A stretch of DNA of 64,000 nt. It comes from Streptomyces sp. cg36 (GTDB lineage Bacteria; Actinomycetota; Actinomycetes; Streptomycetales; Streptomycetaceae). Every line of letters starts with the position of its first letter. Position 1 is the stretch's first letter. The notes beneath the pieces were generated by a model that was given only the letters and a program-made list of their open reading frames with translations, had not been told where the DNA came from and made no database searches. The stretch is from positions 4,154,001 through 4,218,000 of the forward strand of contig NZ_CP163520.1 of the NCBI RefSeq assembly GCF_041080675.1. The letters are read 5' to 3'. Shown here one piece after another: positions 9,236 through 17,550 of this stretch. Made by a program: the position numbers and the translations under genes.

Positions 9236-9660
9236 GTGGGGGTGGGCGTCTCTTTTCCCGGGGGCGGGGCCCCCGGCCCCCCCTCGCGGGGCCTGCGGCC
9301 CCTGCACCCCGCTGGGGCTCCGCCCCCGCACCCTGCGGGGCTTCGCCCCCGCCCCCCGCTGGGGGCTCTGCCCCCTCGCACCCTGCGGGGCTCCGCCCCT
9401 GCACCCCGCTGGGGGTCCCCCCCCCCCGCACCCTGCGGGGCTTCGCCCTTGCACCCTCCGCTGGGGCTCCGCCCCTGCACCCTCCGCTGGGGCTCCGCCC
9501 CCGCACCCTACGGGGCTTCGCCCTTGCACCCCTCGCTGGGGCTCCGCCCCCGCCCCCCCGCTCGGCCGGGCTTCGCCCCTGCACACCCCGCTCGGCCGGG
9601 CTTCGCCCCCGCCCCCCCGCTCGGCGGGCCTGCGGCCCCGCCCCCCGTCCGGTGCTTCGG
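9236..9660. repeat. GC-only hairpin-forming repeat array
   Basis: About 400 bp built from alternating words of the type GGGGCTCCGCCCC, CCCTGCGGGGCTTCGCCCC and CACCCCGCTGGGG. Neighbouring words pair with each other, so the RNA would be a string of hairpins, several with CUUCG-type loops. All six frames are open or nearly so because of composition only, and I see no gene. It fills the space between the pirin and AI-2E genes. Some units also carry GCTCGGCCGGGCTTCGCCCC (9570-9620). Confidence 0.85.
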
Positions 9661-9799
9661 CTGCGGGCCGTGGTGAGTGCTCGCGCCGTTCCCCGCGCCC
9701 CTCAAGGCCCGGGCCGGGGCTTCGGCTGTTGGGGGGTGGCGCAACCCGGGTGGGGGGTTTCCGGGGGCGGGGTGGGGGTGGGCGTGGTGACGTGGGGGC

Positions 9800-10912
9800 G
9801 TGGAGCGTGGGCACCTACTCCCCGAAGCCGCGCGGCGCCTCGCCGCGTGGTGCGTCGTCGTGCTGCTCGTCACCGGCGTCGGCGCCGTGGCCGTGTGGCT
9901 GTGCGTCGTGTTCAAGACCGCCGTCACCCCCGTACTGCTGGCCCTGCTCGGCACCGCCCTGCTCGGGCCCGTCTTCCGGCAGCTGCTGCGGCTGCGGCTG
10001 GGGCGGGGCGTCGCCGCCGGACTCACCTGCGTCGCCCTGGTCGCCGCCGTCGGCGGAGCCGGGTACGTCGTGGTCAGCGCGCTCATCGACACCGGCGACC
10101 AGATCATCGACTCCCTGCGGCAGGCCGGACAGTGGCTCGCCGACCACTTCGGGGTCGCCAGCGGCGACGGCGTGTCCAGCCTCGCCGACAACGCCAAGAA
10201 GCTGCTCGGCCGGTTCGGCGCCACCGCCGCCTCGGGGCTGCTCACCGGGCTCAGCATCGTCGGCTCGCTCATCGCGACGGGGGTGCTCTCCCTGCTGCTG
10301 ACCTTCTTCTTCCTCAAGGACTCCGACCGGGCCGTGCGGCTGGCACACTCACTGGCCCCGCGCGGCACCGGGCCCGTGGTCGAGGCCATGGCCCGGCGGG
10401 CGTTCGAGGCGGTGGAGGGGTTCATGCGGGGCACCACGCTGATCGCCCTGATCGACGCGGTCTGCATCACCGTGGGGCTGCTGGTGCTGGGCGTCCCGGG
10501 CGCGGTGGGGCTGGGCGCGCTGGTGTTCATGGGCGCGTACATCCCGTACCTCGGCGCCTTCGTCTCCGGCGCCGTCGCCGTCCTGGTGGCGCTCGCCGAC
10601 CGGGGCGTCGGGACCGCGCTGTGGACGCTCGGGGTCGTCCTCGCCGTGCAGCAGCTGGAGGGGCACATCCTGCAGCCGATGATCCAGAGCCGGACCGTGC
10701 AGATGCACCCGGCGATGGTGATGATCGCGATCACGGCGGGCGCCGGGGTCGCCGGGCTGCTCGGGATGCTCCTGGCGGTACCGGTGGCCGCCGCCGGCTT
10801 CGGTGTCCTGGGCGAGCTGCGCGGGCGTTACGGGACGGAGGAGCCGCCCGACTCCCCGGCGGCGCCTCCGGACGCCCCCGCCCCGCCCCCGCCCGGTGCG
10901 TCGCCCTCGTAG
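9800..10912 (+). CDS. AI-2E family transporter (PerM-like membrane protein)
   Basis: A 370-residue polytopic membrane protein with two hydrophobic segments at the N-terminus (about residues 15-60), a third near 70-90, an amphipathic region, a long hydrophobic stretch at 145-175, and a C-terminal cluster of four helices (about 205-335). GAYIPYLGAFVSG and the family motif LEGHILQPMIQSRTVQMHP near residues 290-308 identify the AI-2E/UPF0118 family. The substrate is unknown; the name derives from a few members linked to autoinducer-2 export. The start is taken as the GTG at 9800. The proline-rich tail overlaps the end of the convergent phosphatase gene by 85 bp. Confidence 0.88.
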   Translation: MERGHLLPEAARRLAAWCVVVLLVTGVGAVAVWLCVVFKTAVTPVLLALLGTALLGPVFRQLLRLRLGRGVAAGLTCVALVAAVGGAGYVVVSALIDTGDQIIDSLRQAGQWLADHFGVASGDGVSSLADNAKKLLGRFGATAASGLLTGLSIVGSLIATGVLSLLLTFFFLKDSDRAVRLAHSLAPRGTGPVVEAMARRAFEAVEGFMRGTTLIALIDAVCITVGLLVLGVPGAVGLGALVFMGAYIPYLGAFVSGAVAVLVALADRGVGTALWTLGVVLAVQQLEGHILQPMIQSRTVQMHPAMVMIAITAGAGVAGLLGMLLAVPVAAAGFGVLGELRGRYGTEEPPDSPAAPPDAPAPPPPGASPS

Positions 10913-13014
10913 AGTTCGAACCAGATCGACTTGCCCTCCCCCCGCGGGTCCACCCCCCAGCGGTCCGCCAGCATTTCCATCAGGATCAGGCCGCGCCCGC
11001 TCGACGCCATCTCGCCGGGGCGGCGCTTGTGGGGGAGGTCGTCGCTGGCGTCGGCCACCTCCACGCGCAGGCGCCGGGTGCCGGGCGGGCCGGCCGCCTC
11101 GGCGACCAGCAGGGCGTCGCCGTCGGTGTGGACCAGGACGTTGGTGACCATCTCGGAGACCATCAGGACCGCCGCGTCGACCTGTTCGGCGTCCGCCCAG
11201 TCGTGCAGCAGCTCGCGCAGCTGGCGGCGGGCGCCCGCGATGCGGTGCGGCTCCGCCTGGGCGACGGTCAGGGCGGTGCGGCGGGCCGGGGCGGCCCCGG
11301 CGGCGGTGACCGGCCCGCAGCCGCAGAGGTCGCTGTTGCGGCACAGCAGCAGCACCGCGATGTCGTCCTCGCGCCGGTCCGCCAGCGGGCCGACCGTGTG
11401 GTGCGAGGGCGGGCCGTGCACGGCCTGGACGAGCGCGTCGGCGAGCTTCTCCAGGCTGTCCCCGGCGTCCTCCTCCAGGACCGGCCGCAGCCGGGTCCAG
11501 CCGGAGGCCATGTCGTGGCCGCCGGTCTCGATCAGCCCGTCGGTGCAGATCATCATGGTCTCGCCGGGCTCCAGGAAGAGCCGGGTGGTGGGGTAGTCGG
11601 AGTCGGCCTCGATGCCCAGCGGCAGGCCGCCCGCGGTCTGCCGGATCAGGGCGGTGCCCTCGGCCGTGCGGATCACCGGGTCGGGATGGCCCGCGCGGGC
11701 GATGTCGAGGGTGCCGGTGGCGGGGTCGACCTCGATGTAGAGGCAGGTGGCGAAGCGGGGGTGGTCGTCGGCGTCGCCGTAGGACTCCCCGTACGACTCG
11801 GTGATCCCGTACAGGAAGCGGGAGGCGCGGGAGAGGACCGCGTCGGGGCGGTGGCCCTCGCTTGCGTAGGCCCGCAGGGCGATGCGGAGCTGGCCCATCA
11901 GCCCGGCGGCCCGTACGTCGTGCCCCTGCACGTCCCCGATGACCAGGGCGAACCGGCCGGACGGCAGCGGGATCATGTCGTACCAGTCGCCGCCGACCTG
12001 TAGCCCGCCGCCGGTGGGCACATAGCGGGCCGCCACCGTCATGCCGGGGATCTCCGGGCCGAGGGTGGGCATCATCGAGCGCTGGAGCCCCAGCGACAGC
12101 TCCCGCTCGGACTCGGCCTCGCCCGCCCGCGCCAGCGCCTGGGCCAGCATCCGGGCCACCGTGGTGAGGACCGAGCGCTCGTCGGGCGTGAACGCCACCG
12201 GCTGCTTGAAGGCGGCCATCCAGGTGCCCATCGTGCGCCCGGCCACGATCAGCGGCAGGAACGCCCAGGAGTGCCGGTCGAACCGCTGGGCCAGGGGCCA
12301 GGTGGCCGGATAGCGGCGGCGGTACTCCTCGGGGGTGGGCAGATAGATGGCCCGGCCGGTCCGTACGACGTCGGCGGCCGGATAGTCGGTGTCCAGCTGC
12401 ATGTCGGCGAAGGGGCCGTCGTCGCCGGGGTTGTGCCCGTGGTGGCCGATGATCGAGAGCCGGTCGCCCGCCACCCCGAAGACGGCGAGCCCGTCCGGCG
12501 AGAAGCCCGGCATGGAGAGCGAGGCGGCCACCCGCAGCACCTCGGCGGTCGAGCGGGCCTCGGCCAGCGCCCGCCCCGCGTCCAGCAGGAACGCCTCCCG
12601 GGAGCGGCGCCAGTCGCCGGTGATGGAGGTGTGGGCGGCGGTGGCGCCGGGCTGTGGCTCGGCCACCTCCTGGAGGGTGCCGACCAGCAGGTAGTCGAGG
12701 CCGTCGGCACTGTCCCGGCGCAGCGGCTTGGAGCGGCTGCGCACGGTCCGCAGCACCCGCCCGTTCTCGTCCATGATCCGCATGCGGGCCTCGGCGAGGG
12801 TGCCCTCGGCCAGGGCCAGCGCCACGATCTGGTCGACCTCGTTCCAGTCGACCGGGTGGAAGCGGGAGCGGACGGCGGCCTCGGTCAGCACGGCCCGCTC
12901 GGGGGGCAGCCCGAGGAGGCGGGCGGCCTCGGCGTCGAGCGTGACCGTCCCGGACGCGTTGTCCCAGCGCCACAGCCCGGTGGCGATCGCAGCCAGGACG
13001 TCCTCGGTGCGCAT
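10828..13014 (-). CDS. SpoIIE-type PP2C phosphatase with PAS, GAF and RsbW-like kinase domains
   Basis: A 728-residue cytoplasmic signalling protein. In order: an N-terminal PAS-like domain (IATGLWRWDNASG), a GAF domain (about residues 150-300), a SpoIIE/RsbU phosphatase with the metal-site motif VGGDWYDMIPLPSGRFALVIGDVQGHD (written here as positions near 340-365), and a C-terminal HATPase of the RsbW type with the N-box SEMVTNVLVHT and the G-box SSGRGLILMEML. Phosphatase plus anti-sigma kinase in one chain is a common Streptomyces arrangement for controlling a SigB-like sigma factor through STAS antagonists. The ATG at 13014 is chosen, since the upstream in-frame extension has no domain. The Gly/Ser-rich C-terminus overlaps the convergent transporter gene. 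Confidence 0.9.
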   Translation of the reverse strand: MRTEDVLAAIATGLWRWDNASGTVTLDAEAARLLGLPPERAVLTEAAVRSRFHPVDWNEVDQIVALALAEGTLAEARMRIMDENGRVLRTVRSRSKPLRRDSADGLDYLLVGTLQEVAEPQPGATAAHTSITGDWRRSREAFLLDAGRALAEARSTAEVLRVAASLSMPGFSPDGLAVFGVAGDRLSIIGHHGHNPGDDGPFADMQLDTDYPAADVVRTGRAIYLPTPEEYRRRYPATWPLAQRFDRHSWAFLPLIVAGRTMGTWMAAFKQPVAFTPDERSVLTTVARMLAQALARAGEAESERELSLGLQRSMMPTLGPEIPGMTVAARYVPTGGGLQVGGDWYDMIPLPSGRFALVIGDVQGHDVRAAGLMGQLRIALRAYASEGHRPDAVLSRASRFLYGITESYGESYGDADDHPRFATCLYIEVDPATGTLDIARAGHPDPVIRTAEGTALIRQTAGGLPLGIEADSDYPTTRLFLEPGETMMICTDGLIETGGHDMASGWTRLRPVLEEDAGDSLEKLADALVQAVHGPPSHHTVGPLADRREDDIAVLLLCRNSDLCGCGPVTAAGAAPARRTALTVAQAEPHRIAGARRQLRELLHDWADAEQVDAAVLMVSEMVTNVLVHTDGDALLVAEAAGPPGTRRLRVEVADASDDLPHKRRPGEMASSGRGLILMEMLADRWGVDPRGEGKSIWFELYEGDAPGGGGAGASGGAAGESGGSSVP

Positions 13015-13121
13015 GATCCCCACTGTAGGCAGCGCGTTTTGTACCGGCGAGAGCTGCTGGGCCCGGCCGGTAACCTGGAGGGACTGTTTCCCGCCTGTCA
13101 CGCGAAGAACTGGATGAAGAA

Positions 13122-14900
13122 ATGCATCGGTACAGGTCCCACACCTGCGGCGAGCTCCGCGCCTCCGACGTCGGCGCCGACGTCCGGCTGAGCGGCTGGC
13201 TGCACAATCGCCGAGACCTGGGCGGCATCCTCTTCATCGATCTGCGCGACCACTACGGCATCACCCAGTTGGTCGCCCGCCCCGGCACGGCCGGCGCGGA
13301 GGTGCTGGACAAGCTCTCCAAGGAGACCGTCGTCCGCATCGACGGCAAGGTCGTCTCGCGCGGCGCGGAGAACGTGAACGCGGACCTGCCGACCGGTGAG
13401 GTCGAGATCGAGGTCGGCGAGGTCGAGGTGCTCGGCGCGGCCGGCCCGCTGCCGTTCACGATCAACGCCGAGGACGGCGTCAACGAGGAGCGGCGCCTGG
13501 AGTACCGCTTCCTCGACCTGCGCCGCGAGCGCATGCACCGCAACATCATGCTGCGCTCGGCCGTGATCTCGGCGATGCGCCACAAGATGACGGCGCTCGG
13601 CTTCAACGAGATGGCGACCCCGATCCTCGCCGCGACCTCCCCCGAGGGCGCCCGCGACTTCGTGGTCCCCTCCCGGCTGAACCCCGGCAAGTTCTACGCG
13701 CTGCCGCAGGCCCCGCAGCAGTTCAAGCAGCTGCTGATGATCTCGGGCTTCGACCGCTACTTCCAGATCGCGCCCTGCTTCCGCGACGAGGACGCGCGCG
13801 CGGACCGCTCGCCGGGCGAGTTCTACCAGCTCGACATCGAGATGAGCTTCGTGGAGCAGGAAGACGTCTTCCAGCCCATCGAGAAGCTCATGACCGAGAT
13901 CTTCACGGAGTTCGGCGGCGGTCGCGAGGTCACCTCCCCGTTCCCGCGCATCCCGTTCCGCGAGTCGATGCTGAAGTACGGCAACGACAAGCCGGACCTG
14001 CGCGCCCAGCTGGAGCTCGTCGACATCACCGATGTCTTCGAGGGCTCGGAGTTCAAGGCGTTCGCGGGCAAGCACGTGCGCGCGCTGCCGGTCCCGGACA
14101 CCGCCGACCAGTCCCGCAAGTTCTTCGACGGCCTCGGCGAGTACGCGGTGGAGCACGGCGCCAAGGGCCTGGCCTGGATCCGGGTCGGCGCGGACGGCGC
14201 CTTCGCGGGCCCGATCGCCAAGTTCCTCACCGAGGAGAACGTCAAGGTCCTCACCGAGCGCCTGGGCCTGACGGCCGGGCACGCCGTCTTCTTCGGCGCG
14301 GGCGAGTACGACGAGGTCTCCAAGATCATGGGCGCGGTCCGCGTCGAGGCCGCCAAGCGCGCCGGCCACTTCGAGGAGAACGTCTTCCGGTTCTGCTGGA
14401 TCGTCGACTTCCCGATGTACGAGAAGGACGAGGAGACCGGGAAGATCGACTTCTCGCACAACCCCTTCTCGATGCCGCAGGGCGGCATGCGCGACCTGGA
14501 GGAGAAGGACCCGCTCGACATCCTCGCCTGGCAGTACGACATCGTCTGCAACGGCATCGAGCTGTCCTCCGGCGCGATCCGCAACCACGAGCCCGACATC
14601 ATGCTGAAGGCGTTCGCGATCGCGGGCTACGAGGCGGAGACCGTCGAGCGCGAGTTCGCCGGCATGCTGCGCGCCTTCCGCCTCGGCGCCCCGCCGCACG
14701 GCGGCATCGCCCCGGGCGTGGACCGCATCGTGATGCTGCTGGCCGACGAGCCCAACATCCGCGAGACCATCGCGTTCCCGCTCAACGGCAACGCGCAGGA
14801 CCTGATGATGGGCGCGCCCAGCGAGCTGGAGGAGGTCCGGCTGCGCGAGCTGAACATCCAGCTGCGCAAGCCGGTCGCCGCCAAGGGCACCGAGAAGTAG
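13122..14900 (+). CDS. aspS: Aspartyl-tRNA synthetase
   Basis: A 592-residue class II aminoacyl-tRNA synthetase that charges tRNA-Asp. It has the N-terminal OB-fold anticodon-binding domain ([19 protein letters not shown]), class II motif 2 ([15 protein letters not shown]), the bacterial GAD insertion domain (about residues 290-420), and motif 3 ([19 protein letters not shown]). Length fits the bacterial-type enzyme. It starts 107 bp from the divergent phosphatase gene and ends in a textbook terminator. Confidence 0.97.
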   Translation: MHRYRSHTCGELRASDVGADVRLSGWLHNRRDLGGILFIDLRDHYGITQLVARPGTAGAEVLDKLSKETVVRIDGKVVSRGAENVNADLPTGEVEIEVGEVEVLGAAGPLPFTINAEDGVNEERRLEYRFLDLRRERMHRNIMLRSAVISAMRHKMTALGFNEMATPILAATSPEGARDFVVPSRLNPGKFYALPQAPQQFKQLLMISGFDRYFQIAPCFRDEDARADRSPGEFYQLDIEMSFVEQEDVFQPIEKLMTEIFTEFGGGREVTSPFPRIPFRESMLKYGNDKPDLRAQLELVDITDVFEGSEFKAFAGKHVRALPVPDTADQSRKFFDGLGEYAVEHGAKGLAWIRVGADGAFAGPIAKFLTEENVKVLTERLGLTAGHAVFFGAGEYDEVSKIMGAVRVEAAKRAGHFEENVFRFCWIVDFPMYEKDEETGKIDFSHNPFSMPQGGMRDLEEKDPLDILAWQYDIVCNGIELSSGAIRNHEPDIMLKAFAIAGYEAETVEREFAGMLRAFRLGAPPHGGIAPGVDRIVMLLADEPNIRETIAFPLNGNAQDLMMGAPSELEEVRLRELNIQLRKPVAAKGTEK

Positions 14901-14942
14901 AGCCGCCCGTACGGCCGTTCCGTACGGCCGTTCCGCACGGAG

Positions 14943-14974
14943 AAGGACCCGGATCCCGGTGGATCCGGGTCCTT
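14943..14974 (+). terminator. Terminator after aspS
   Basis: AAGGACCCGGATCC (14943-14956) and GGATCCGGGTCCTT (14961-14974) form a perfect 14-bp stem with a CGGT loop, followed by T-rich CCTTT. It lies 43 bp after the aspS stop. Confidence 0.9.
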
Positions 14975-15067
14975 TCCGCATCCGGTCCGCCTCCCGGGGC
15001 AACCGACCGGGGACCCCACCGCGTTCGACAGGTGTGAGAACCCGTACGGACAGACGAGGACACGAGG

Positions 15068-15574
15068 ATGCACCCCGGAGGACCCGACGGATTCGAGGAG
15101 TTCGTCGCCGCCCGGGGCCCCCGGCTGCTGCGCATGGCCTGGCTGCTGACCGGCGACGCGCACCTCGCCGAGGACCTGTTGCAGACCGCGCTCGCCAAGG
15201 TGTGGCCCAAATGGCACCGGATAGCGGACGACCACCCCGAGGCGTACGTCCGCAAGACGCTGGTGACCACCTGCACCTCCTGGTGGCGCCGCCGCTGGCG
15301 GGGCGAGGTCCCGCACGGCGAACTCCCGGACGCGGCCGGGCAGGACGACCCGTACGAGGGCGTGGACCTGGAGCAGTCGCTGGCGGCGGCCGTGCGCGCG
15401 CTGCCCGCCCGGCAGCGCGCGGTGGTCGTGCTGCGCTACTTCGAGGACCTGGGCGTGGAGGAGACGGCGGCGGTGCTCGGCTGTGCGCCGGGCACCGTCA
15501 AGAGCCAGGCCGCCAAGGCGCTGCGCACCCTGCGCGGGCTGCTGCCCGTACCGATCGAGGAGCGCCGTGACTGA
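15068..15574 (+). CDS. SigE-family ECF RNA polymerase sigma factor
   Basis: A 168-residue extracytoplasmic-function sigma factor of the actinobacterial SigE subfamily (SCO-type, not E. coli RpoE). Region 2 is FVAARGPRLLRMAWLLTG followed by HLAEDLLQTALAKVW; region 4 is ALPARQRAVVVLRYFEDLGVEETAAVLGCAPGTVKSQAAKALRTLR (residues about 115-160), a helix-turn-helix. It heads a three-gene operon: the next gene starts inside its stop region (GTGACTGA, 8-bp overlap), so the two are translationally coupled. The partner is probably its membrane-bound modulator and the third gene a cell-envelope enzyme, pointing to an envelope stress role. Confidence 0.92.
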   Translation: MHPGGPDGFEEFVAARGPRLLRMAWLLTGDAHLAEDLLQTALAKVWPKWHRIADDHPEAYVRKTLVTTCTSWWRRRWRGEVPHGELPDAAGQDDPYEGVDLEQSLAAAVRALPARQRAVVVLRYFEDLGVEETAAVLGCAPGTVKSQAAKALRTLRGLLPVPIEERRD

Positions 15575-16382
15575 CCACCCGGGCCCCTCGGGGCCGGACG
15601 ACGACGAGCAGGCGCTGCGGGTCCTGCTGGAGCGGACCGTGCCCCGGCTGCCGGTGCCCGCGACCCGCCTGGACGCGGTGCGCGAACGGCTGGCGCGGCG
15701 CAGGCGCCGCCGGGCCGCCGGAGGCACCGCCACCGCGGTCGTCCTGCTGGTGGCGGCGGGCGCGCTGCTGCCGGACGCGCTGCGCACCGACGCGGACCGG
15801 ACGCCCCCGGCCGCGCCCCCGCGGGCGGTGACCGAACCCGCCGGGGTGCGGGCCGCCTTCCCCGAGCTCGGCGGTCTGGTGCTGCGGCTGCCCGCGAGCT
15901 GGGACGCGCTGCGGCTGCCCGACGGCCAGAAGCTCAAGACCCTGCCGTCCGGCTATCTGGCCGCGCAGCCGCTGCGCTCGTACGCGCAGGCGTGCCCGGA
16001 CCCGAAGAAGACCGCGGCAGGGGACGGCGCCGGGGTGCTGTGCGAGCCGCTGGAACGGCTGGCCCCCGGGGGCCTGCTGCTCACGCTGTGGGGGCTGCCG
16101 GGCGGTGCCGATCTCCCCGCGGCGCCGCCGGCGGGGACGCCGATGGAGCGCGTGCCGGAGGTCCCGGAGAGCTGCCGGAGCATGGGCGCCACCGCCTACT
16201 ACACCCTCAAGCGCGCCACGCCGGACCCCTCGACGGACCTGTACGCCACCCTGTGCGTCAACGGCAGCGGGGCCGACGGGCGCGCCGCCGAGGTCGCCGC
16301 GCTGCTGGACGGCGCGACCTACGAGAGCGCCTCCCCGGCCACCGAGCCCCCCACCCCCACCGCCAGGCGGAGGGGCCGATGA
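15567..16382 (+). CDS. Membrane-anchored protein coupled to the ECF sigma factor
   Basis: A 271-residue protein with a cytoplasmic N-terminal 50 residues (including RRRRRAAGGT), one transmembrane helix at about residues 52-72, and an extracytoplasmic domain with three cysteines that may form disulfides. No recognisable zinc anti-sigma motif (HxxxCxxC) is present, yet the topology and translational coupling to the sigma factor fit a regulator of it, as is usual for this sigma group. The GTG at 15567 is used because it overlaps the upstream stop. The L,D-transpeptidase gene follows 41 bp after its stop. Confidence 0.8.
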   Translation: MTDHPGPSGPDDDEQALRVLLERTVPRLPVPATRLDAVRERLARRRRRRAAGGTATAVVLLVAAGALLPDALRTDADRTPPAAPPRAVTEPAGVRAAFPELGGLVLRLPASWDALRLPDGQKLKTLPSGYLAAQPLRSYAQACPDPKKTAAGDGAGVLCEPLERLAPGGLLLTLWGLPGGADLPAAPPAGTPMERVPEVPESCRSMGATAYYTLKRATPDPSTDLYATLCVNGSGADGRAAEVAALLDGATYESASPATEPPTPTARRRGR

Positions 16383-16423
16383 CGCCCGCCGCCACCGGCC
16401 GCCCCGCGAAGAAAGGCTCCGCC

Positions 16424-17224
16424 ATGTCCGTCCGTGCCACCCGCGCCACCTGGGCCGCCGCCACCCTGGCGGCGCTGCTGCTCACCGGCTGCGGCCACAG
16501 CGGCGAGGGCGTGCGGGACGCGGGCGACGGCCCCGGCGCGCTCGCCGACGTGAACACCGACTCCGGCGGCGGCGCGCACGCGGGGCGGGCCGCCCCCGCA
16601 CCCGTACGCACCCGGCAGGCGCCCGCCCGGCTGCTGGAGATACCCGCGCTCGGCCCCGCCACCCGCGCCCGCGTCCCCGCCGCCAGCACCCAGGCGCTCG
16701 TCGTCACCGGCAAGGGGGCGGACGCCAGCGAGTCCACCGCCGTCCTCTACACCCGCGACCCGGTGAAGGGCTGGCAGCCCGCCGACGGCCCCTGGCCGGC
16801 CCGCAACGCGGCGCACGGCTGGACCGCCGAGCACCACCTGGGCGATCTGCGCTCGCCGGTCGGGGTGTTCGGCCTGACCGACGCGGGCGGCCTGCTCGCC
16901 GACCCCGGCACCCGGCTGCCCTACGACCGCACGTCCGCGTTCACCGCGAGCGGCACCGGGGTCGAGGGCGAACCGCTGGCCGGGTCCTTCGACTACGTGG
17001 TCGCGGTCAACTACAACCGCAGGCCCGGCACCACCCCGCTGGACTGGACCCGCCCGCTCGGCGCCGGACGCGGTGGCGGGATCTGGCTCCACGTCGACCA
17101 CGGCGGCCCCACGCACGGCTGTGTGGCGCTGCCCAAGGAACGGATGCGGCAGCTGCTGCGCGCCCTGGACCCGGCGCGCACCCCGGTGGTCGTGATGGGG
17201 GACGCGGCGGCCCTGGCCCGCTGA
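16424..17224 (+). CDS. Lipoprotein L,D-transpeptidase (YkuD domain)
   Basis: A 266-residue secreted lipoprotein predicted to form 3-3 crosslinks in peptidoglycan. The signal peptide ends in the lipobox LLTGC at about residues 19-23; a Gly/Ala-rich linker follows, and the YkuD domain ends with the catalytic motif HVDHGGPTHGC, in which the THGC cysteine is the nucleophile and the earlier histidine the partner. The usual SHGC is THGC here. The ATG at 16424 is preferred to one at 16379, because GAAAGG lies 8 nt upstream and the signal peptide begins there. It is the last gene of the sigma-factor operon. Confidence 0.9.
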   Translation: MSVRATRATWAAATLAALLLTGCGHSGEGVRDAGDGPGALADVNTDSGGGAHAGRAAPAPVRTRQAPARLLEIPALGPATRARVPAASTQALVVTGKGADASESTAVLYTRDPVKGWQPADGPWPARNAAHGWTAEHHLGDLRSPVGVFGLTDAGGLLADPGTRLPYDRTSAFTASGTGVEGEPLAGSFDYVVAVNYNRRPGTTPLDWTRPLGAGRGGGIWLHVDHGGPTHGCVALPKERMRQLLRALDPARTPVVVMGDAAALAR

Positions 17225-17270
17225 ACCCCGGGGCGCGTCGGCCCGCGCCCGCCGAGCCCGGTCGTGCCAC

Positions 17271-17420
17271 TCAGTCGTCCGCCGGGCCCAGCGGGTCCGG
17301 CGACGGTGGGCCGCACGGCCGGCTGGTGCTCTGCCGGTTCGCTTCCCGGACCTTCTCCAGTAGCTCCTCGCGGCGCCGCGCGTCCTCCTCGGCCTGCTGC
17401 TGTTCGGTACTCCTCGTCAC
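17271..17420 (-). CDS. Small Glu/Arg-rich helical protein
   Basis: A 49-residue protein with a strongly charged helix (QQQAEEDARRREELLEKVRE) and a Pro-rich tail. The GTG start at 17420 has GAGGGG about 8 nt upstream on the minus strand. Codon bias is Streptomyces-like. It lies between the L,D-transpeptidase and metG. Function unknown. Confidence 0.5.
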   Translation of the reverse strand: MTRSTEQQQAEEDARRREELLEKVREANRQSTSRPCGPPSPDPLGPADD

Positions 17421-17500
17421 TGTGCGCACCCCCTCGGTACGTGCCCCGTGTCCGCAGCGTGCGCGCACCGGGCGCGGCCCGCAACCCGGAGCGCGCACGC

Positions 17501-17535
17501 GAAGGGCCCGGGACCTGACTTGTCCCGGGCCCTTC
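17501..17535 (-). terminator. Terminator after metG
   Basis: GAAGGGCCCGGGAC (17501-17514) and GTCCCGGGCCCTTC (17522-17535) form a perfect 14-bp stem with a 7-nt loop, 16 bp beyond the metG stop on the minus strand. Confidence 0.9.
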
Positions 17536-17550
17536 ACACGTTCGCCACCC

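Noticed and set aside
8900..9814. Minus-strand frames in the pirin-AI-2E gap with Gly/Arg/Pro repeats
   Set aside because: They translate the hairpin repeats; no start signal and no protein character.
13098..15002. Long minus-strand frame opposite aspS
   Set aside because: It is a shadow of the high-GC aspS codons, with Val/Ala/Asp-rich text and no domain.
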